Positions 8,877 to 18,403 of a stretch of DNA of 64,000 nt are shown here, one piece after another. The notes under the pieces were generated by a model, which did not search any database, was not told the DNA's origin, and was given only the letters and a program-made list of their open reading frames with translations. Positions within the stretch are counted from its first letter, which is position 1. Every line of letters starts with the position of its first letter. The DNA is from Falsigemmobacter faecalis (GTDB taxonomy: Bacteria > Pseudomonadota > Alphaproteobacteria > Rhodobacterales > Rhodobacteraceae). A program made the translations under genes and the position numbers. The stretch lies in contig NZ_RRAZ01000001.1 of NCBI RefSeq assembly GCF_003863335.1, positions 124,001-188,000 of the forward strand. Reading direction: 5' to 3'.

Positions 8877-9216
8877 GGCCGGGATCTCGTGAGGGGCTGG
8901 GCAGGGCGGCGGCAGTCTCGCGCAGGCCCGGGCGGCTGGCAAGCGCGGCCAGGGGCGAATCATCAGGCTGTGGTGGCGGGTGCAGGGAAGGGGGCAGCTG
9001 AAGCGGCCGGGAGGAAATCCTGAAGGCGTGCAAATCAGGTCTTTGAAATTTATCGGAAATTTACGCAACGGCAGATCGCGGCACTGCCCTCACCTGCGGG
9101 CTTACAACCCGGATCCATTCTGGTTTAGGCTCAGCCAGCGGCAGGACAGGTGTTGACGGGGGCTTTTTCAAAAAGTGCACCTGCCCGGCCCGGAAGACCG
9201 GGATAAGGAGGACCCG
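8877..9216. promoter_or_regulatory. divergent HugZ-acs intergenic region with a perfect palindrome
   Basis: The 340 bp between the two divergent genes hold no convincing gene. A TTGACG box at 9153-9158 and a perfect 13-bp palindrome CTTTTTCAAAAAG at 9163-9175 lie just upstream of acs, so the palindrome could be an operator over the acs promoter. No good -10 box follows at the standard spacing. A second symmetrical stretch, AAATTT-5-AAATTT, lies near 9046-9062. The regulatory role is inferred from position only. Confidence 0.35.
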
Positions 9217-11178
9217 ATGACTGAACAGCAGCAGGGCGCCGTTTACGCGCCTGACGCAGCCTTTGCCGCCCATGCGCATGTGACGGCGCAGAGCTATGCC
9301 CGCGATTATGCCCGATCGGTACAGGACCCGGTGGCATTCTGGCGGCAGGAGGGGCAGCGCATTGACTGGATCCGCGACTATACCGAAGTGAAGGACACCA
9401 GCTTCGCCCCCGGAGCCGTCTCGATCCGCTGGTTTGGCGATGGCACGCTGAATGTGGCGGCGAATTGCATCGACCGCCATGTGGCGACCCGGGGCAGTCA
9501 GACCGCGATCCTCTGGGAGCCGGATGACCCGCAGGCCGAGGCGAAACACATCAGCTATACCGAACTGCTTGAGCAGGTCTCGCGGATGGCCAATGTGATG
9601 AAGGCCCAGGGCGTGCAAAAGGGCGACCGGGTGGTGATCTATCTGCCGATGATCCCCGAGGCCGCCTATGCCATGCTGGCCTGTGCGCGCATTGGCGCGG
9701 TGCATTCGGTGGTCTTTGCGGGCTTCTCGCCCGACAGTCTGGCAAGCCGCATCAATGACTGCGGCGCGAAGATGCTGATTACCGCCGATTATGCGCCGCG
9801 TGGCGGCAAAAAGACCCCGCTGAAGTCCAATGCCGATAAGGCGCTGCTGGATTGCCGCGATGATGTGAAATGCATGGTGGTGAAACACACCGGCGATCAG
9901 ATCTCCTGGGTGCAGGGCCGCGACATCGACGTAAAGGCCGAGATGGCGGCGGCAAAGCCCTATTGCGCCTATGTGGAGGTGGGGGCGGAAGATCCGCTGT
10001 TCATCCTTTATACCTCCGGCTCTACGGGGAAGCCGAAGGGGGTGGTGCATACCTCTGGCGGCTATCTGGTCTATGCCGCGATGACCCATCAGATGACCTT
10101 TGATTATCATGATGGCGATGTCTTCTGGTGCACCGCCGATGTCGGCTGGGTCACGGGGCACAGCTATATCCTTTATGGCCCGCTGGCCAATGGCGCGACC
10201 ACTTTGATGTTTGAGGGCGTGCCGACCTGGCCGGATGCGGGGCGCTTCTGGGCGGTCTGCGAAAAGCATAAGGTCAATCAGTTCTATACCGCACCGACGG
10301 CGATCCGCTCGCTGATGGGGCTGGGGCCGGAGTGGGTGGAGAAATATGACCTCTCCTCGCTGAAGCTGCTGGGCACGGTGGGGGAGCCGATCAACCCGGA
10401 GGCCTGGAACTGGTATAACACCCATGTCGGCAAGGGGACGCGCCCGATCGTCGATACCTTCTGGCAGACCGAGACCGGGGGCCATCTGATCACGCCGCTG
10501 CCGGGGGCGATTGCTACGAAGCCCGGCTCGGCCACCAAGCCCTTCTTCGGGGTGCAGCCGGAGATTCTTGATCCCGCCACGGCTGAGGTGCAGAGCGCCA
10601 CTGAGGCCGAAGGCGTTCTTTGCATCAAAGACAGCTGGCCGGGGCAGATGCGCACGCTTTGGGGCGATCATGCGCGTTTTGAGGAGGCCTATTTCAGCCA
10701 GTATAAGGGCTATTATTTCACCGGGGACGGCTGCCGCCGGGATGGTGATGGCTATTACTGGATCACCGGCCGGGTTGATGATGTGATCAATGTCTCGGGC
10801 CACCGGATGGGCACCGCAGAGGTCGAATCGGCGCTGGTGGCCCATGAGAAGGTCGCGGAGGCCGCTGTGGTGGGTTACCCGCATGAGATCAAGGGCCAGG
10901 GTATTTACGCCTATGTCACCCTGATGAACGGGGTGGAGCCCTCAGAGGAGCTGAAGCGCGAGCTGGAGGCCTTTGTGCGCCATGAAATCGGCCCGATTGC
11001 CAAGCCCGATCTGATTCAATGGGCACCGGGGCTGCCGAAGACCCGTTCGGGCAAGATCATGCGGCGGATTTTGCGCAAAATCGCGGAGAATGATCACGGC
11101 AGCCTTGGGGATACCTCGACGCTGGCGGATCCGTCGGTGGTGGAAGATCTGGTGGCCAACCGGATGAACCGCGGCTGA
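9217..11178 (+). CDS. acs: acetyl-CoA synthetase (acetate--CoA ligase, AMP-forming)
   Basis: Activates acetate to acetyl-CoA through acetyl-AMP in the cytoplasm. The chosen ATG has an AAGGAGG site 6 bases upstream and gives 653 residues, matching E. coli Acs (652). The adenylate-forming motif [14 protein letters not shown] lies near residue 265, WQTETGGH near 413, the hinge [19 protein letters not shown] near 515 and the acetylatable lysine in [13 protein letters not shown] near 606. A terminator-like hairpin lies 22 bp downstream. Acs supports growth on acetate or overflow scavenging; no actP or other acetate gene is adjacent. Confidence 0.97.
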   Translation: MTEQQQGAVYAPDAAFAAHAHVTAQSYARDYARSVQDPVAFWRQEGQRIDWIRDYTEVKDTSFAPGAVSIRWFGDGTLNVAANCIDRHVATRGSQTAILWEPDDPQAEAKHISYTELLEQVSRMANVMKAQGVQKGDRVVIYLPMIPEAAYAMLACARIGAVHSVVFAGFSPDSLASRINDCGAKMLITADYAPRGGKKTPLKSNADKALLDCRDDVKCMVVKHTGDQISWVQGRDIDVKAEMAAAKPYCAYVEVGAEDPLFILYTSGSTGKPKGVVHTSGGYLVYAAMTHQMTFDYHDGDVFWCTADVGWVTGHSYILYGPLANGATTLMFEGVPTWPDAGRFWAVCEKHKVNQFYTAPTAIRSLMGLGPEWVEKYDLSSLKLLGTVGEPINPEAWNWYNTHVGKGTRPIVDTFWQTETGGHLITPLPGAIATKPGSATKPFFGVQPEILDPATAEVQSATEAEGVLCIKDSWPGQMRTLWGDHARFEEAYFSQYKGYYFTGDGCRRDGDGYYWITGRVDDVINVSGHRMGTAEVESALVAHEKVAEAAVVGYPHEIKGQGIYAYVTLMNGVEPSEELKRELEAFVRHEIGPIAKPDLIQWAPGLPKTRSGKIMRRILRKIAENDHGSLGDTSTLADPSVVEDLVANRMNRG

Positions 11179-11199
11179 GTAAGGGTCTGACTGAAAGCG

Positions 11200-11226
11200 C
11201 CGGGGCGGGCTGCCTGCCCTCCCCGG
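11200..11226 (+). terminator. GC-rich hairpin after acs
   Basis: CCGGGG-C-GGGC, a 5-base loop, then GCCC-T-CCCCGG form a strong stem with one internal mismatch, 22 bases after the acs stop. A T-rich stretch (TATTTTT) begins only at 11241, inside the conserved intergenic element that follows. It could act as terminator or as mRNA-end stabiliser. Confidence 0.5.
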
Positions 11227-11235
11227 ACCCCGCCC

Positions 11236-11259
11236 GGGAGTATTTTTAAAAAGCCAAAG
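11236..11259 (+). repeat. intergenic GAGTATTT-AAAAAGCCAAAG element, copy 1
   Basis: GGGAGTATTTTTAAAAAGCC-type sequence between acs and amn. Two further copies occur after the MATE gene (44273-44296, inverted) and after an acyl-CoA dehydrogenase gene (56515-56534). All three follow a stop codon, the first two also following a GC-rich hairpin, which suggests a shared 3'-end function. Confidence 0.7.
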
Positions 11260-11287
11260 CCGGGTCGGGTGGTGTGAGGAGTGCGTG

Positions 11288-12718
11288 ATGCGGTTTGACG
11301 ATGCGGCGGCGGCGGTGGCAGAGCTGGAGCGGCTTTATGAGGCCTCAGTCGGGGTGCTGCGCGAGGGCTTTGCGCGGGCTCTGGCGGGCGAGGTGCCAGA
11401 GGGACGGGTGCGGGCGGTTTATCCCGAGATCCGTCTTGAGGTGACGGGCTTTCAGCCGGTCGACAGCCGGCTTTCCTTTGGTCATGTCGCGGGGCCGGGG
11501 ATCTATGCGACGACGGTGACGCGGCCGGATCTGTATCGGCGCTATCTGACGGAACAGATTGATCTTTTGATGAAGAACCACGGGGTCAGCGTGGAGATCG
11601 GCCCCTCGCAGACGCCGATTCCTTTGCATTTTGCGCTGGGCGCGGGGGAGCCGCAGGTGGTGCCGCAGGAGGGGGTTTTGACCTTTGTGCTGCGCGATGT
11701 GTTTGATGTGCCGGATCTGTCGACGACCAGTGATGATATCGTCAATGGCGACCGGGTGTTTAATCCTGATGGTGCGCGGCCGCTGGCGGCGTTTACGGCG
11801 CAGCGGATTGATTATTCGCTGGCGCGGCTGAGCCATTATACCGCCACGCTGCCCGAGCATTTTCAGAACTATGTGCTGTTTACGAATTATCAGTTCTATG
11901 TTGATGAATTCGAGGCGCGGGCGCGGGAGATGCTGGGGCGGAGCGGCTCGGGCTATACGGCCTTTGTGGGGCCGGGCAATCAGGTCATCACCGCGCCGGA
12001 TGGCGAGATGCCGGGGCTGGCGCGGCTGCCGCAGATGCCGGCCTGGCATCTGAAGCGCGCCGATGGCAATGGGATTACGCTGGTGAACATCGGGGTGGGG
12101 CCTTCCAACGCCAAGACGGCGACGGATCATATTGCGGTGCTGCGCCCGCATGCCTGGCTGATGGTGGGCCATTGCGCGGGCCTCAGGAATTCGCAGCGGC
12201 TGGGGGATTTTGTGCTCGCCCATGCCTATCTGCGCGAGGATCATGTGCTCGATGAGGATCTGCCGGTCTGGGTGCCGATCCCGGCGCTGGCGGAAATTCA
12301 GATCGCGCTGCAGCAGGCGCTGGCGGAGGTGACGCAGCTGGAGGGCTATGAGCTGAAGCGCATTCTGCGCACCGGGACCGTGGCCACGATCGACAACCGC
12401 AATTGGGAGTTGCGCGAGCAGTCCGGGCCGGTGGCGCGGCTCTCTCAGGCGCGGGCGATTGCGCTGGATATGGAAAGCGCGACCATCGCGGCCAATGGCT
12501 ACCGCTTTCGGGTGCCCTATGGCACGCTGCTCTGCGTGTCCGACAAGCCGCTGCATGGGGAATTGAAGCTGCCGGGGATGGCGACGGAGTTCTACCGCGC
12601 TCAGGTGGCGCGGCATCTCGACATTGGAATGCGGGCGATGGAGCTGTTGCGCGCCATGCCGCCGGAGCGGATCCACAGCCGCAAACTCCGGAGTTTTGAG
12701 GAAACCGCCTTCCTCTGA
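11288..12718 (+). CDS. amn: AMP nucleosidase
   Basis: Hydrolyses AMP to adenine and ribose-5-phosphate, which adjusts adenylate pools. 476 residues from the ATG at 11288, which has an AGGAG site 6 bases upstream; an adjacent GTG at 11285 is also in frame. The N-terminal half is the AMN-specific domain (VYPEIRLEVTGFQPVDSRLSFGHV, then LLMKNHGVSVEIGPSQTPIP). The C-terminal half is a nucleoside-phosphorylase-like catalytic domain (LRPHAWLMVGHCAGL near residue 285, ALDMESATIAANGYRFRVPYG near 400 with the ribose-binding Met-Glu). Length matches E. coli Amn (484). Confidence 0.95.
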   Translation: MRFDDAAAAVAELERLYEASVGVLREGFARALAGEVPEGRVRAVYPEIRLEVTGFQPVDSRLSFGHVAGPGIYATTVTRPDLYRRYLTEQIDLLMKNHGVSVEIGPSQTPIPLHFALGAGEPQVVPQEGVLTFVLRDVFDVPDLSTTSDDIVNGDRVFNPDGARPLAAFTAQRIDYSLARLSHYTATLPEHFQNYVLFTNYQFYVDEFEARAREMLGRSGSGYTAFVGPGNQVITAPDGEMPGLARLPQMPAWHLKRADGNGITLVNIGVGPSNAKTATDHIAVLRPHAWLMVGHCAGLRNSQRLGDFVLAHAYLREDHVLDEDLPVWVPIPALAEIQIALQQALAEVTQLEGYELKRILRTGTVATIDNRNWELREQSGPVARLSQARAIALDMESATIAANGYRFRVPYGTLLCVSDKPLHGELKLPGMATEFYRAQVARHLDIGMRAMELLRAMPPERIHSRKLRSFEETAFL

Positions 12719-12883
12719 AGGGGTTTCCCTGCGGCAAAAGCTGCGGATTTCCGCGCGGGGGCAAATTTTCGTGGCTTTCGGACTTGAATTGAGGCGACAA
12801 AAGTTGTTCAGGCGTTCGGATGTCCCGCGCCCATGGGACAAAGAGGTTTAACCCGGCCAGGCCGGGGCAGAAAGGACTCGAGT

Positions 12884-13174
12884 ATGACCGCGAAACCGAT
12901 GACCAAGACCCAGCTGGTGGCTGCTCTCGCAGAAGCAATGGGTTCGGACCGCAAAGTTGCTGCTGCTGCTCTGGACGCAGTGGCCGAAGTCGTGGCACGC
13001 GAAGTCGCTGCCGGTGGCACCGTGACCCTGCCGGGCATCGGCAAAGTGGCCTGCAAAGAGCGTCCCGAGCGTCAGGTCCGTAACCCCGCAACCGGTGAGA
13101 TGGTCACCAAAGCGGCGGACAAACAGGTAAAAATCACCGTTGCAAAAGCGCTGAAAGACAGCGTCAACGGCTGA
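12884..13174 (+). CDS. HU-family DNA-binding protein
   Basis: A 96-residue histone-like protein that bends and compacts DNA. The start at 12884 follows an AAAGGA site. MTKTQLVAALAEAMGSDRKVAAAALDAVAEVV is the HU helix pair, GGTVTLPGIGKVACKERPERQVRNPATGEMV is the beta-arm region including the conserved R-NP-TG tip, and it ends with a Lys-rich helix. The first 5 residues before the second Met are an extra extension, so a start at the second ATG (12899) is possible. A good terminator follows. The upstream 165 bp carries no recognised promoter. Confidence 0.92.
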   Translation: MTAKPMTKTQLVAALAEAMGSDRKVAAAALDAVAEVVAREVAAGGTVTLPGIGKVACKERPERQVRNPATGEMVTKAADKQVKITVAKALKDSVNG

Positions 13175-13212
13175 TCCCTCAAGCCCCCTTGCGGAGGCTG
13201 AGTGAAGCTTTA

Positions 13213-13238
13213 GGGTCGCCTGCGGGCGGCCCTTTTTT
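13213..13238 (+). terminator. rho-independent terminator of the HU gene
   Basis: Stem GGGTCGCC / GGCGGCCC with a TGCG loop (one G-U pair), directly followed by six T residues at 13233-13238, 39 bp after the HU stop. Confidence 0.85.
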
Positions 13239-13273
13239 ATGGCCTGCTCATGGGTTGGGCTGTCGGGGGTGAG

Positions 13274-14155
13274 ATGGACGTAAAAGCACTGGCCATGGGG
13301 ATCGCCTTTGCGGTGATGTGGTCTTCGGCCTTCACCTCGGCCACGATGATCGTGCAGGCGGCGCCGCCGCTGATGGCGCTGGCTTTGCGCTTTTTGCTGG
13401 CGGGGCTGACGGGGGTGCTGATCGCCAAAGCGCTCGGGCAGAGTTTTCGTCTGACGCGGGGCCAGTGGCGGGTGGTGCTGGTCTTTGGGCTGTTGCAGAA
13501 CGCGCTTTATCTGGGGCTGAATTTCGTCGCCATGAAGATCACCGGGGCCTCGGTGGCGGCGATCGTGGCTTCGGCCATGCCGCTTTTGGTGGCGCTGGCG
13601 GGCTGGGCTTTTTATGGCGAGCGGCTGAGCGGGATGGCGGCCGGGGGGCTGGTCGCGGGCATTCTGGGGGTGGCGCTGATTATGGGCGCGCGCATTCAGG
13701 GCGGGGTGGATCCCTTTGGGCTGATGCTGGTCTGTTTTGGTGCGCTGGCGCTGACCGGGGCGACGCTGTCGATGCGCGGGGCGGCGGGGGCCGGGAACAG
13801 TCTGTTTGTCATAGTCTCGCTGCAGATGCTGGTCGGGGCCGGCGCGGTGGGGCTGGTGGCTTTGGCCACTGAGAGCTGGGCGGTGGACTGGTCGCCGCGG
13901 CTGGTCTGGGCGTTTCTCTATACCGTTTATGCGCCGGGGCTTTTGGCCACCTGGATCTGGTTTTTGCTGGTCCAGCGCATCGGGGCGGTGAAGGCGGCGA
14001 CCTTTCACTTTCTCAATCCCTTCTTTGGCGTGCTGATCGCCTGGGCGCTCCTGGGGGAGACCCTTGGGGTCTGGGATGTGGTGGGGGTTGTGGTGATCGC
14101 GGCAGGCATTCTGGCGGTGCAGCTTTCACGGGCGCAAAGCGCGAAGGAGGTCTGA
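13274..14155 (+). CDS. EamA/DMT-superfamily transporter
   Basis: A 293-residue integral membrane protein of the drug/metabolite transporter superfamily. Ten hydrophobic segments in two EamA repeats can be followed, the first beginning AMGIAFAVMWSSAFTSATMIV (with the typical WSSAF motif) and the second near residue 150 (PFGLMLVCFGALALTGATLSMRG), ending with FHFLNPFFGVLIAWALLGE. The start at 13274 follows GGGGGTGAG; an ATG at 13250 is in frame but overlaps the HU terminator region. Substrate unknown. It is followed 63 bp later by hisD on the same strand. Confidence 0.88.
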   Translation: MDVKALAMGIAFAVMWSSAFTSATMIVQAAPPLMALALRFLLAGLTGVLIAKALGQSFRLTRGQWRVVLVFGLLQNALYLGLNFVAMKITGASVAAIVASAMPLLVALAGWAFYGERLSGMAAGGLVAGILGVALIMGARIQGGVDPFGLMLVCFGALALTGATLSMRGAAGAGNSLFVIVSLQMLVGAGAVGLVALATESWAVDWSPRLVWAFLYTVYAPGLLATWIWFLLVQRIGAVKAATFHFLNPFFGVLIAWALLGETLGVWDVVGVVVIAAGILAVQLSRAQSAKEV

Positions 14156-14218
14156 GCGCGGCTTGCACGGGCGGGCGGGGGGCGTTACGACCCTGCCATG
14201 CCACAAAGGGGGCCTCTC

Positions 14219-15523
14219 ATGCCGCAACATCTGACCACGACCGACCCGGATTTCGCCGCGCGATTTGAGCATCTGCTTTCGATGAAGCGCGAAGATGCGC
14301 CGGATGTGGATGCCGCTGTGGCCGCGATCATCGCCGATGTGCGCGCGCGGGGCGACCTGGCGGTGATTGAGCTGACTGCGAAATTCGACCGTCTGGAGCT
14401 GACGCCCGCGACGCTGGCTTTCTCGCGGGCAGAGATTGATGCGGCGGTGGCGCAGGTCACCCCGGAGGATCGCGCTGCGCTGGAGCTCGCGGCAGAGCGG
14501 ATCCGGGCCTATCATGCGCGGCAGATGCCCGAAGATGCCTCCTGGACCGATGCGGCGGGGGCGACCCTTGGCTGGCGCTGGACGCCGGTTTCCGCAGCCG
14601 GGCTTTATGTGCCGGGGGGCAAGGCGGCCTATCCGTCTTCGGTGCTGATGAATGCGATCCCGGCGAAAGTGGCGGGGGTGGAGCGTCTGGTGGTGGTCTG
14701 CCCGACCCCGGGTGGCGTGGTCAATCCGCTGGTGATCCTCGCCTGTGAGATCGCGGGCGTGGATGAGATCTTCCGCATCGGGGGCGCCCAGGCTGTGGCG
14801 GCGCTGGCTTATGGCACTGAGAGCCTGCGCCCGGTTGATAAGATCACCGGGCCGGGCAATGCCTATGTGGCGGCGGCCAAGCGGCGGGTTTTTGGTAAGG
14901 TCGGCATTGATATGATCGCGGGCCCTTCGGAGATCCTGATTATTGCGGATCGCGACAATGATCCGGAGTGGCTGGCGCTCGATCTGCTGAGCCAGGCGGA
15001 GCATGATGAGGTAGCGCAGTCGATCCTGGTGACCGATGATGCGGAGTTTGCCGCTGAGGTGACGGCGGCTGTTGAGCGGCTGATCCCGACGCTGGAGCGC
15101 GCGGAGATCGCGGGCGCGAGCTGGCGTGATTATGGCGCGGTGATCGTGACGAAGGATTTGTCGGAGGCGGCGGCGCTGTCCAATCGGGTGGCACCGGAGC
15201 ATCTGGAGCTTTGTGTGGCGGATCCGGAGGCCCTGGCCGAAGAGATCACCCATGCGGGGGCGATCTTCCTTGGGGCCTGGACGCCCGAGGCGATCGGCGA
15301 TTACATCGGCGGGCCGAACCATGTGCTGCCGACGGCGCGCTCGGCGCGGTTTTCTTCGGGGCTTTCGGTGCTCGATTTCGTCAAGCGCACCACCATGGCG
15401 AAGATGACCCCGGCGGCGCTGGCAGCGATTGGCCCTTCGGCTGAGCGGCTGGCCCGGGCGGAATCGCTGGAGGCCCATGGGCTGTCGGTGCGCGCGCGGC
15501 TGAACCGTCTGAACGAAGAGTGA
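14219..15523 (+). CDS. hisD: histidinol dehydrogenase
   Basis: Catalyses the last two steps of histidine biosynthesis, histidinol to histidine via two NAD+ reductions (cytoplasm, zinc enzyme). 434 residues from the ATG at 14219, preceded by AAAGGGGG. Signature segments: GWRWTPVSAAGLYVPGGKAAYPSSVLMNAIPA near residue 118, KITGPGNAYVAAAKRRVFGKVGIDMIAGPSE near 210, AEHDEVAQSILVT near 260 and the catalytic/zinc region NRVAPEHLEL near 322. No other his genes are adjacent. The stop is followed by a 67-bp hairpin repeat. Confidence 0.97.
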   Translation: MPQHLTTTDPDFAARFEHLLSMKREDAPDVDAAVAAIIADVRARGDLAVIELTAKFDRLELTPATLAFSRAEIDAAVAQVTPEDRAALELAAERIRAYHARQMPEDASWTDAAGATLGWRWTPVSAAGLYVPGGKAAYPSSVLMNAIPAKVAGVERLVVVCPTPGGVVNPLVILACEIAGVDEIFRIGGAQAVAALAYGTESLRPVDKITGPGNAYVAAAKRRVFGKVGIDMIAGPSEILIIADRDNDPEWLALDLLSQAEHDEVAQSILVTDDAEFAAEVTAAVERLIPTLERAEIAGASWRDYGAVIVTKDLSEAAALSNRVAPEHLELCVADPEALAEEITHAGAIFLGAWTPEAIGDYIGGPNHVLPTARSARFSSGLSVLDFVKRTTMAKMTPAALAAIGPSAERLARAESLEAHGLSVRARLNRLNEE

Positions 15524-15528
15524 GGGGC

Positions 15529-15595
15529 GCGCGGGGGCTGCCGCCCCCGCCCCCCGCTTCAGGGGGAGGTTCCCTCCCCCTGAAAACCCCCGAGG
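15529..15595 (+). repeat. 67-bp hairpin repeat, copy A (inverted partner at 18790-18856)
   Basis: Two consecutive palindromes: GCGGGGGC-TGCC-GCCCCCGC and TTCAGGGGGAGG-TTC-CCTCCCCCTGAA. The whole 67 bp is identical to the reverse complement of 18790-18856. Located between the convergent ends of hisD and pepN, it can also act as a bidirectional terminator. Confidence 0.85.
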
Positions 15596-15643
15596 CCGTC
15601 TCCGGTGCTTTTGTGAGCGCCGGTTTTCTTTTGCGGGGCCGGA

Positions 15644-18193
15644 TCAGCCGAGCATACGGCTGACCATCTCTCCCAGATCGCGGCTGAGGCGGGGGGCGGC
15701 TTTGAGGCGCTGGAGTTCCTCGCGCATCATGGCCTGACGGTCGGCATCATAGCGCGGCAGGGTCTCAAAGGCGGTGGACATGCGTGCCGCCGTCTGCGGG
15801 TTCAGCGCATCGAGGCGCAGGAGCCAGTCGGCGAGCAGGCGGTAGCCTGTGCCGTCCGCACGGTGGAAGCCCGCGTGGTTCGCGCTGAGCGCCCCGAAGA
15901 CCGCGCGGAAGCGGTTGGGGTTTTTCAGATCGAACTTCGGATGCGCGGTCAGTGCCTCGGCCACGTCTGCGGCGGTCTCCGGGGGGGCACAGAGCACCTG
16001 GGTCATGAACCATTTGTCCATCACGAGGCGGTCCCCGCCGTAGCGCGCTTCAAAGGCCCGGAGCGCGGTCCCGGCGCAGCCCGCCTCGATCAGGCAGGCC
16101 AGGGCGGCCATCTGATCGGTCATATTATCCGCCGCCTGCCAGGCGCTTTGCGCCGCCGCCCCGCCGTCCAGCCGCGTTTGCAGCGCGAGCGCCATGTTCT
16201 TCAGGCTGCGCTGCCCGGTGGAGGTGGGATCGGGGCTATAGGGGCCCTGCGGTGTCATAGCGCGGATCAGCCCCGGCAGCTGCGGGGCAAGGTGGCGGGC
16301 CAGCGTGGTCTGCAGGCTGCGTCTTGCGCGGTGGATGTGATGGGGGTCGGGCACAAGGCCGCTGCCCGCAAGCGTGGCGGCCATATCATCTTCGCCCGGC
16401 AGGCGCAGGCAGAGCGCGCGGAAGGCCGGCTCGAGGCTTTCATCGCGCAGCAGCGCGGCCATAGCTGCAAGCCAGTCCGCCGAAGGGGGCGTGCCTTCTG
16501 AAATCAGCCGTGCCAGCACTTCGCGTGAGAGGGTGCGGCCCGCTTCCCAGCGGTTGAAGGGGTCGCTGTCATGGGCCAGCAGGAAGGCGCGGGTGGCATC
16601 GCTCTGACGGTGGCTGAGGATCACGGGGGCCGAGAAATCACGCAGGACCGAGGCGATGGGGCGGGTTGAGAGCCCCTCAAAGCGGAAGCTCTGCTCTGTT
16701 TCGGTCAGCTCCAGCGTGACGGAGGGGGCCAGCTCATCGCCGTTGGGATTGAGAAGCCCGGTCACCACGGGGATATGCAGCGGCAGTTTTTCCACCCCAT
16801 CCGGGGTCTCAGGCTGGCTCTGACGGAGGGTGAGGGTGAAGACCCCCGCCTCATCCCAGGCTTCGCTGACTTCCAGCCGGGGGGTGCCGGCCTGGGAATA
16901 CCAGCGGGCAAACTGCGTCAGATCGCGGCCCGTGGCCTCTTCAAAGACCTTCAGCCAGTCCTCCAGGGTGCAGGCCTGACCGTCGTGACGGGTGAAATAA
17001 AGATCCAGCGCCGCTTTATAGCCCGCATCCCCCACCAGCCGCTTCAGCATGCCGATGAGTTCCGCACCTTTCTCATAAACCGTGGCCGTGTAGAAATTGT
17101 TAATCTCGACAAAGCTCGAAGGGCGCACCGGATGGGCCAGCGGACCGGTGTCTTCGCGGAACTGCCGGTCGCGCAGCGTCAGCGCGTCTTCAATGCGTTT
17201 GACCGCAGCCCCGCGCAGATCGCCGGTGAACTGCTGGTCGCGAAAGACCGTCAGCCCCTCTTTCAGGCAAAGCTGGAACCAGTCGCGGCAGGTGATGCGG
17301 TTGCCGGTCCAGTTGTGGAAATATTCATGCGCAATGATCGCCTCAATCCGCATGAAATCGGCATCCGTGGCGGTATCCGCCCGGGCCAGAACCGCGCGGG
17401 AGTTGAAGATATTCAACCCCTTGTTCTCCATCGCGCCCATGTTGAAATCATCCACGGCGACGATATTGAAGATATCGAGATCATACTCGCGCCCGTAAAC
17501 CTCTTCGTCCCACCGCATGGAGGCCTTGAGAGAGGTCAGCGCCCAGTCACAGCGGTCCTCATCGCCCGGACGCACCCAGATGTTCAGCGCCACCTCGCGG
17601 CCCGAGCGGGTGGTGAACTGCCCCGGATGGGCGCGCAGATCCCCCGCCACCAGCGCAAAGAGATAAGAGGGCTTCGGCCAGGGGTCATGCCATTCCGCAA
17701 AGCCGGGGCCCTCAGCCACGGGGTTGCCGTTCGACAACAGCACCGGCAGATCGCTCTCAATGCGGACCCGGAAGGTGGTCATCACATCGGGGCGGTCGGG
17801 ATAAAAGGTGATGCGGCGAAAGCCCTCGGCCTCGCATTGGGTGCAATACATGCCATTGGACATATAAAGCCCCTCCAGCGCGGTATTTCCGGCGGGATCA
17901 ATCTCAACCTCAGCCTCCCAGGTGAAGGGACCCTCCGGCAGATCGGCCGCCGCAATTCTGATCTGGCCGTCCTTGGGCTCTGCACGGATCTCCGCCCCGT
18001 TTACCGCAGCCCGGATCAGCCGCAGATGCGCGCCAAAAAGCACCAGATCTTCGCGCCCGCCCTTCGGGGCCAAGGTGAAGCGCGACAGCACCCGCGTCGC
18101 CGCAGGGGCAAGGCGGAAGGTCAGCTGCACCTCTCCCAGGGTAAAGGGAAAGGGGCGGTAATCGGCGAGATGGATGGTTTGCGGCTCAGACAT
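15644..18193 (-). CDS. pepN: aminopeptidase N (M1 family)
   Basis: A zinc metallo-aminopeptidase that releases N-terminal residues from peptides in the cytoplasm. The 849-residue length fits bacterial PepN. The exopeptidase motif GAMENKGLNIF (near residue 256) and the zinc site HEYFHNWTGNR with the third ligand in LKEGLTVFRDQQF (near 288-320) are intact. N-terminal beta-saddle and C-terminal alpha-solenoid (DUF3458-type, LHIPVVTGLLNPNGDEL onward) regions are recognisable. It is flanked on both sides by the 67-bp inverted repeats, with the downstream copy after its stop. Divergent from the small membrane protein at 18404. Confidence 0.96.
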   Translation of the reverse strand: MSEPQTIHLADYRPFPFTLGEVQLTFRLAPAATRVLSRFTLAPKGGREDLVLFGAHLRLIRAAVNGAEIRAEPKDGQIRIAAADLPEGPFTWEAEVEIDPAGNTALEGLYMSNGMYCTQCEAEGFRRITFYPDRPDVMTTFRVRIESDLPVLLSNGNPVAEGPGFAEWHDPWPKPSYLFALVAGDLRAHPGQFTTRSGREVALNIWVRPGDEDRCDWALTSLKASMRWDEEVYGREYDLDIFNIVAVDDFNMGAMENKGLNIFNSRAVLARADTATDADFMRIEAIIAHEYFHNWTGNRITCRDWFQLCLKEGLTVFRDQQFTGDLRGAAVKRIEDALTLRDRQFREDTGPLAHPVRPSSFVEINNFYTATVYEKGAELIGMLKRLVGDAGYKAALDLYFTRHDGQACTLEDWLKVFEEATGRDLTQFARWYSQAGTPRLEVSEAWDEAGVFTLTLRQSQPETPDGVEKLPLHIPVVTGLLNPNGDELAPSVTLELTETEQSFRFEGLSTRPIASVLRDFSAPVILSHRQSDATRAFLLAHDSDPFNRWEAGRTLSREVLARLISEGTPPSADWLAAMAALLRDESLEPAFRALCLRLPGEDDMAATLAGSGLVPDPHHIHRARRSLQTTLARHLAPQLPGLIRAMTPQGPYSPDPTSTGQRSLKNMALALQTRLDGGAAAQSAWQAADNMTDQMAALACLIEAGCAGTALRAFEARYGGDRLVMDKWFMTQVLCAPPETAADVAEALTAHPKFDLKNPNRFRAVFGALSANHAGFHRADGTGYRLLADWLLRLDALNPQTAARMSTAFETLPRYDADRQAMMREELQRLKAAPRLSRDLGEMVSRMLG

Positions 18194-18403
18194 AAAGCAC
18201 CTTCAGTGGGCGGCAATTGCCACGCAGGGGGCGTGAGAAAGGCTCCGCGGCGCATCGGGCCACGGGCAGGGCAGCGGGGCAAACCCCCGGTGGCCCTGAG
18301 ACTGGCGCAGACTAGCGCTGCGCCGCGACGGGGTCGAGTGACTTGAGTGTCCCGCAGCGCCCCGCTACCCTTCGGGGCGGTGTGGATGCGAAGGGGTGCT
18401 CTG

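Noticed and set aside
8877-9068. A longer HugZ-like protein starting at 9068
   Set aside because: The added 64 residues are Pro/Arg-rich and unlike the family; the ATG at 8876 gives a normal N-terminus.
9061-10884. A 607-residue minus-strand frame opposite acs
   Set aside because: Antisense shadow of acs; no recognisable motif and no ribosome site.
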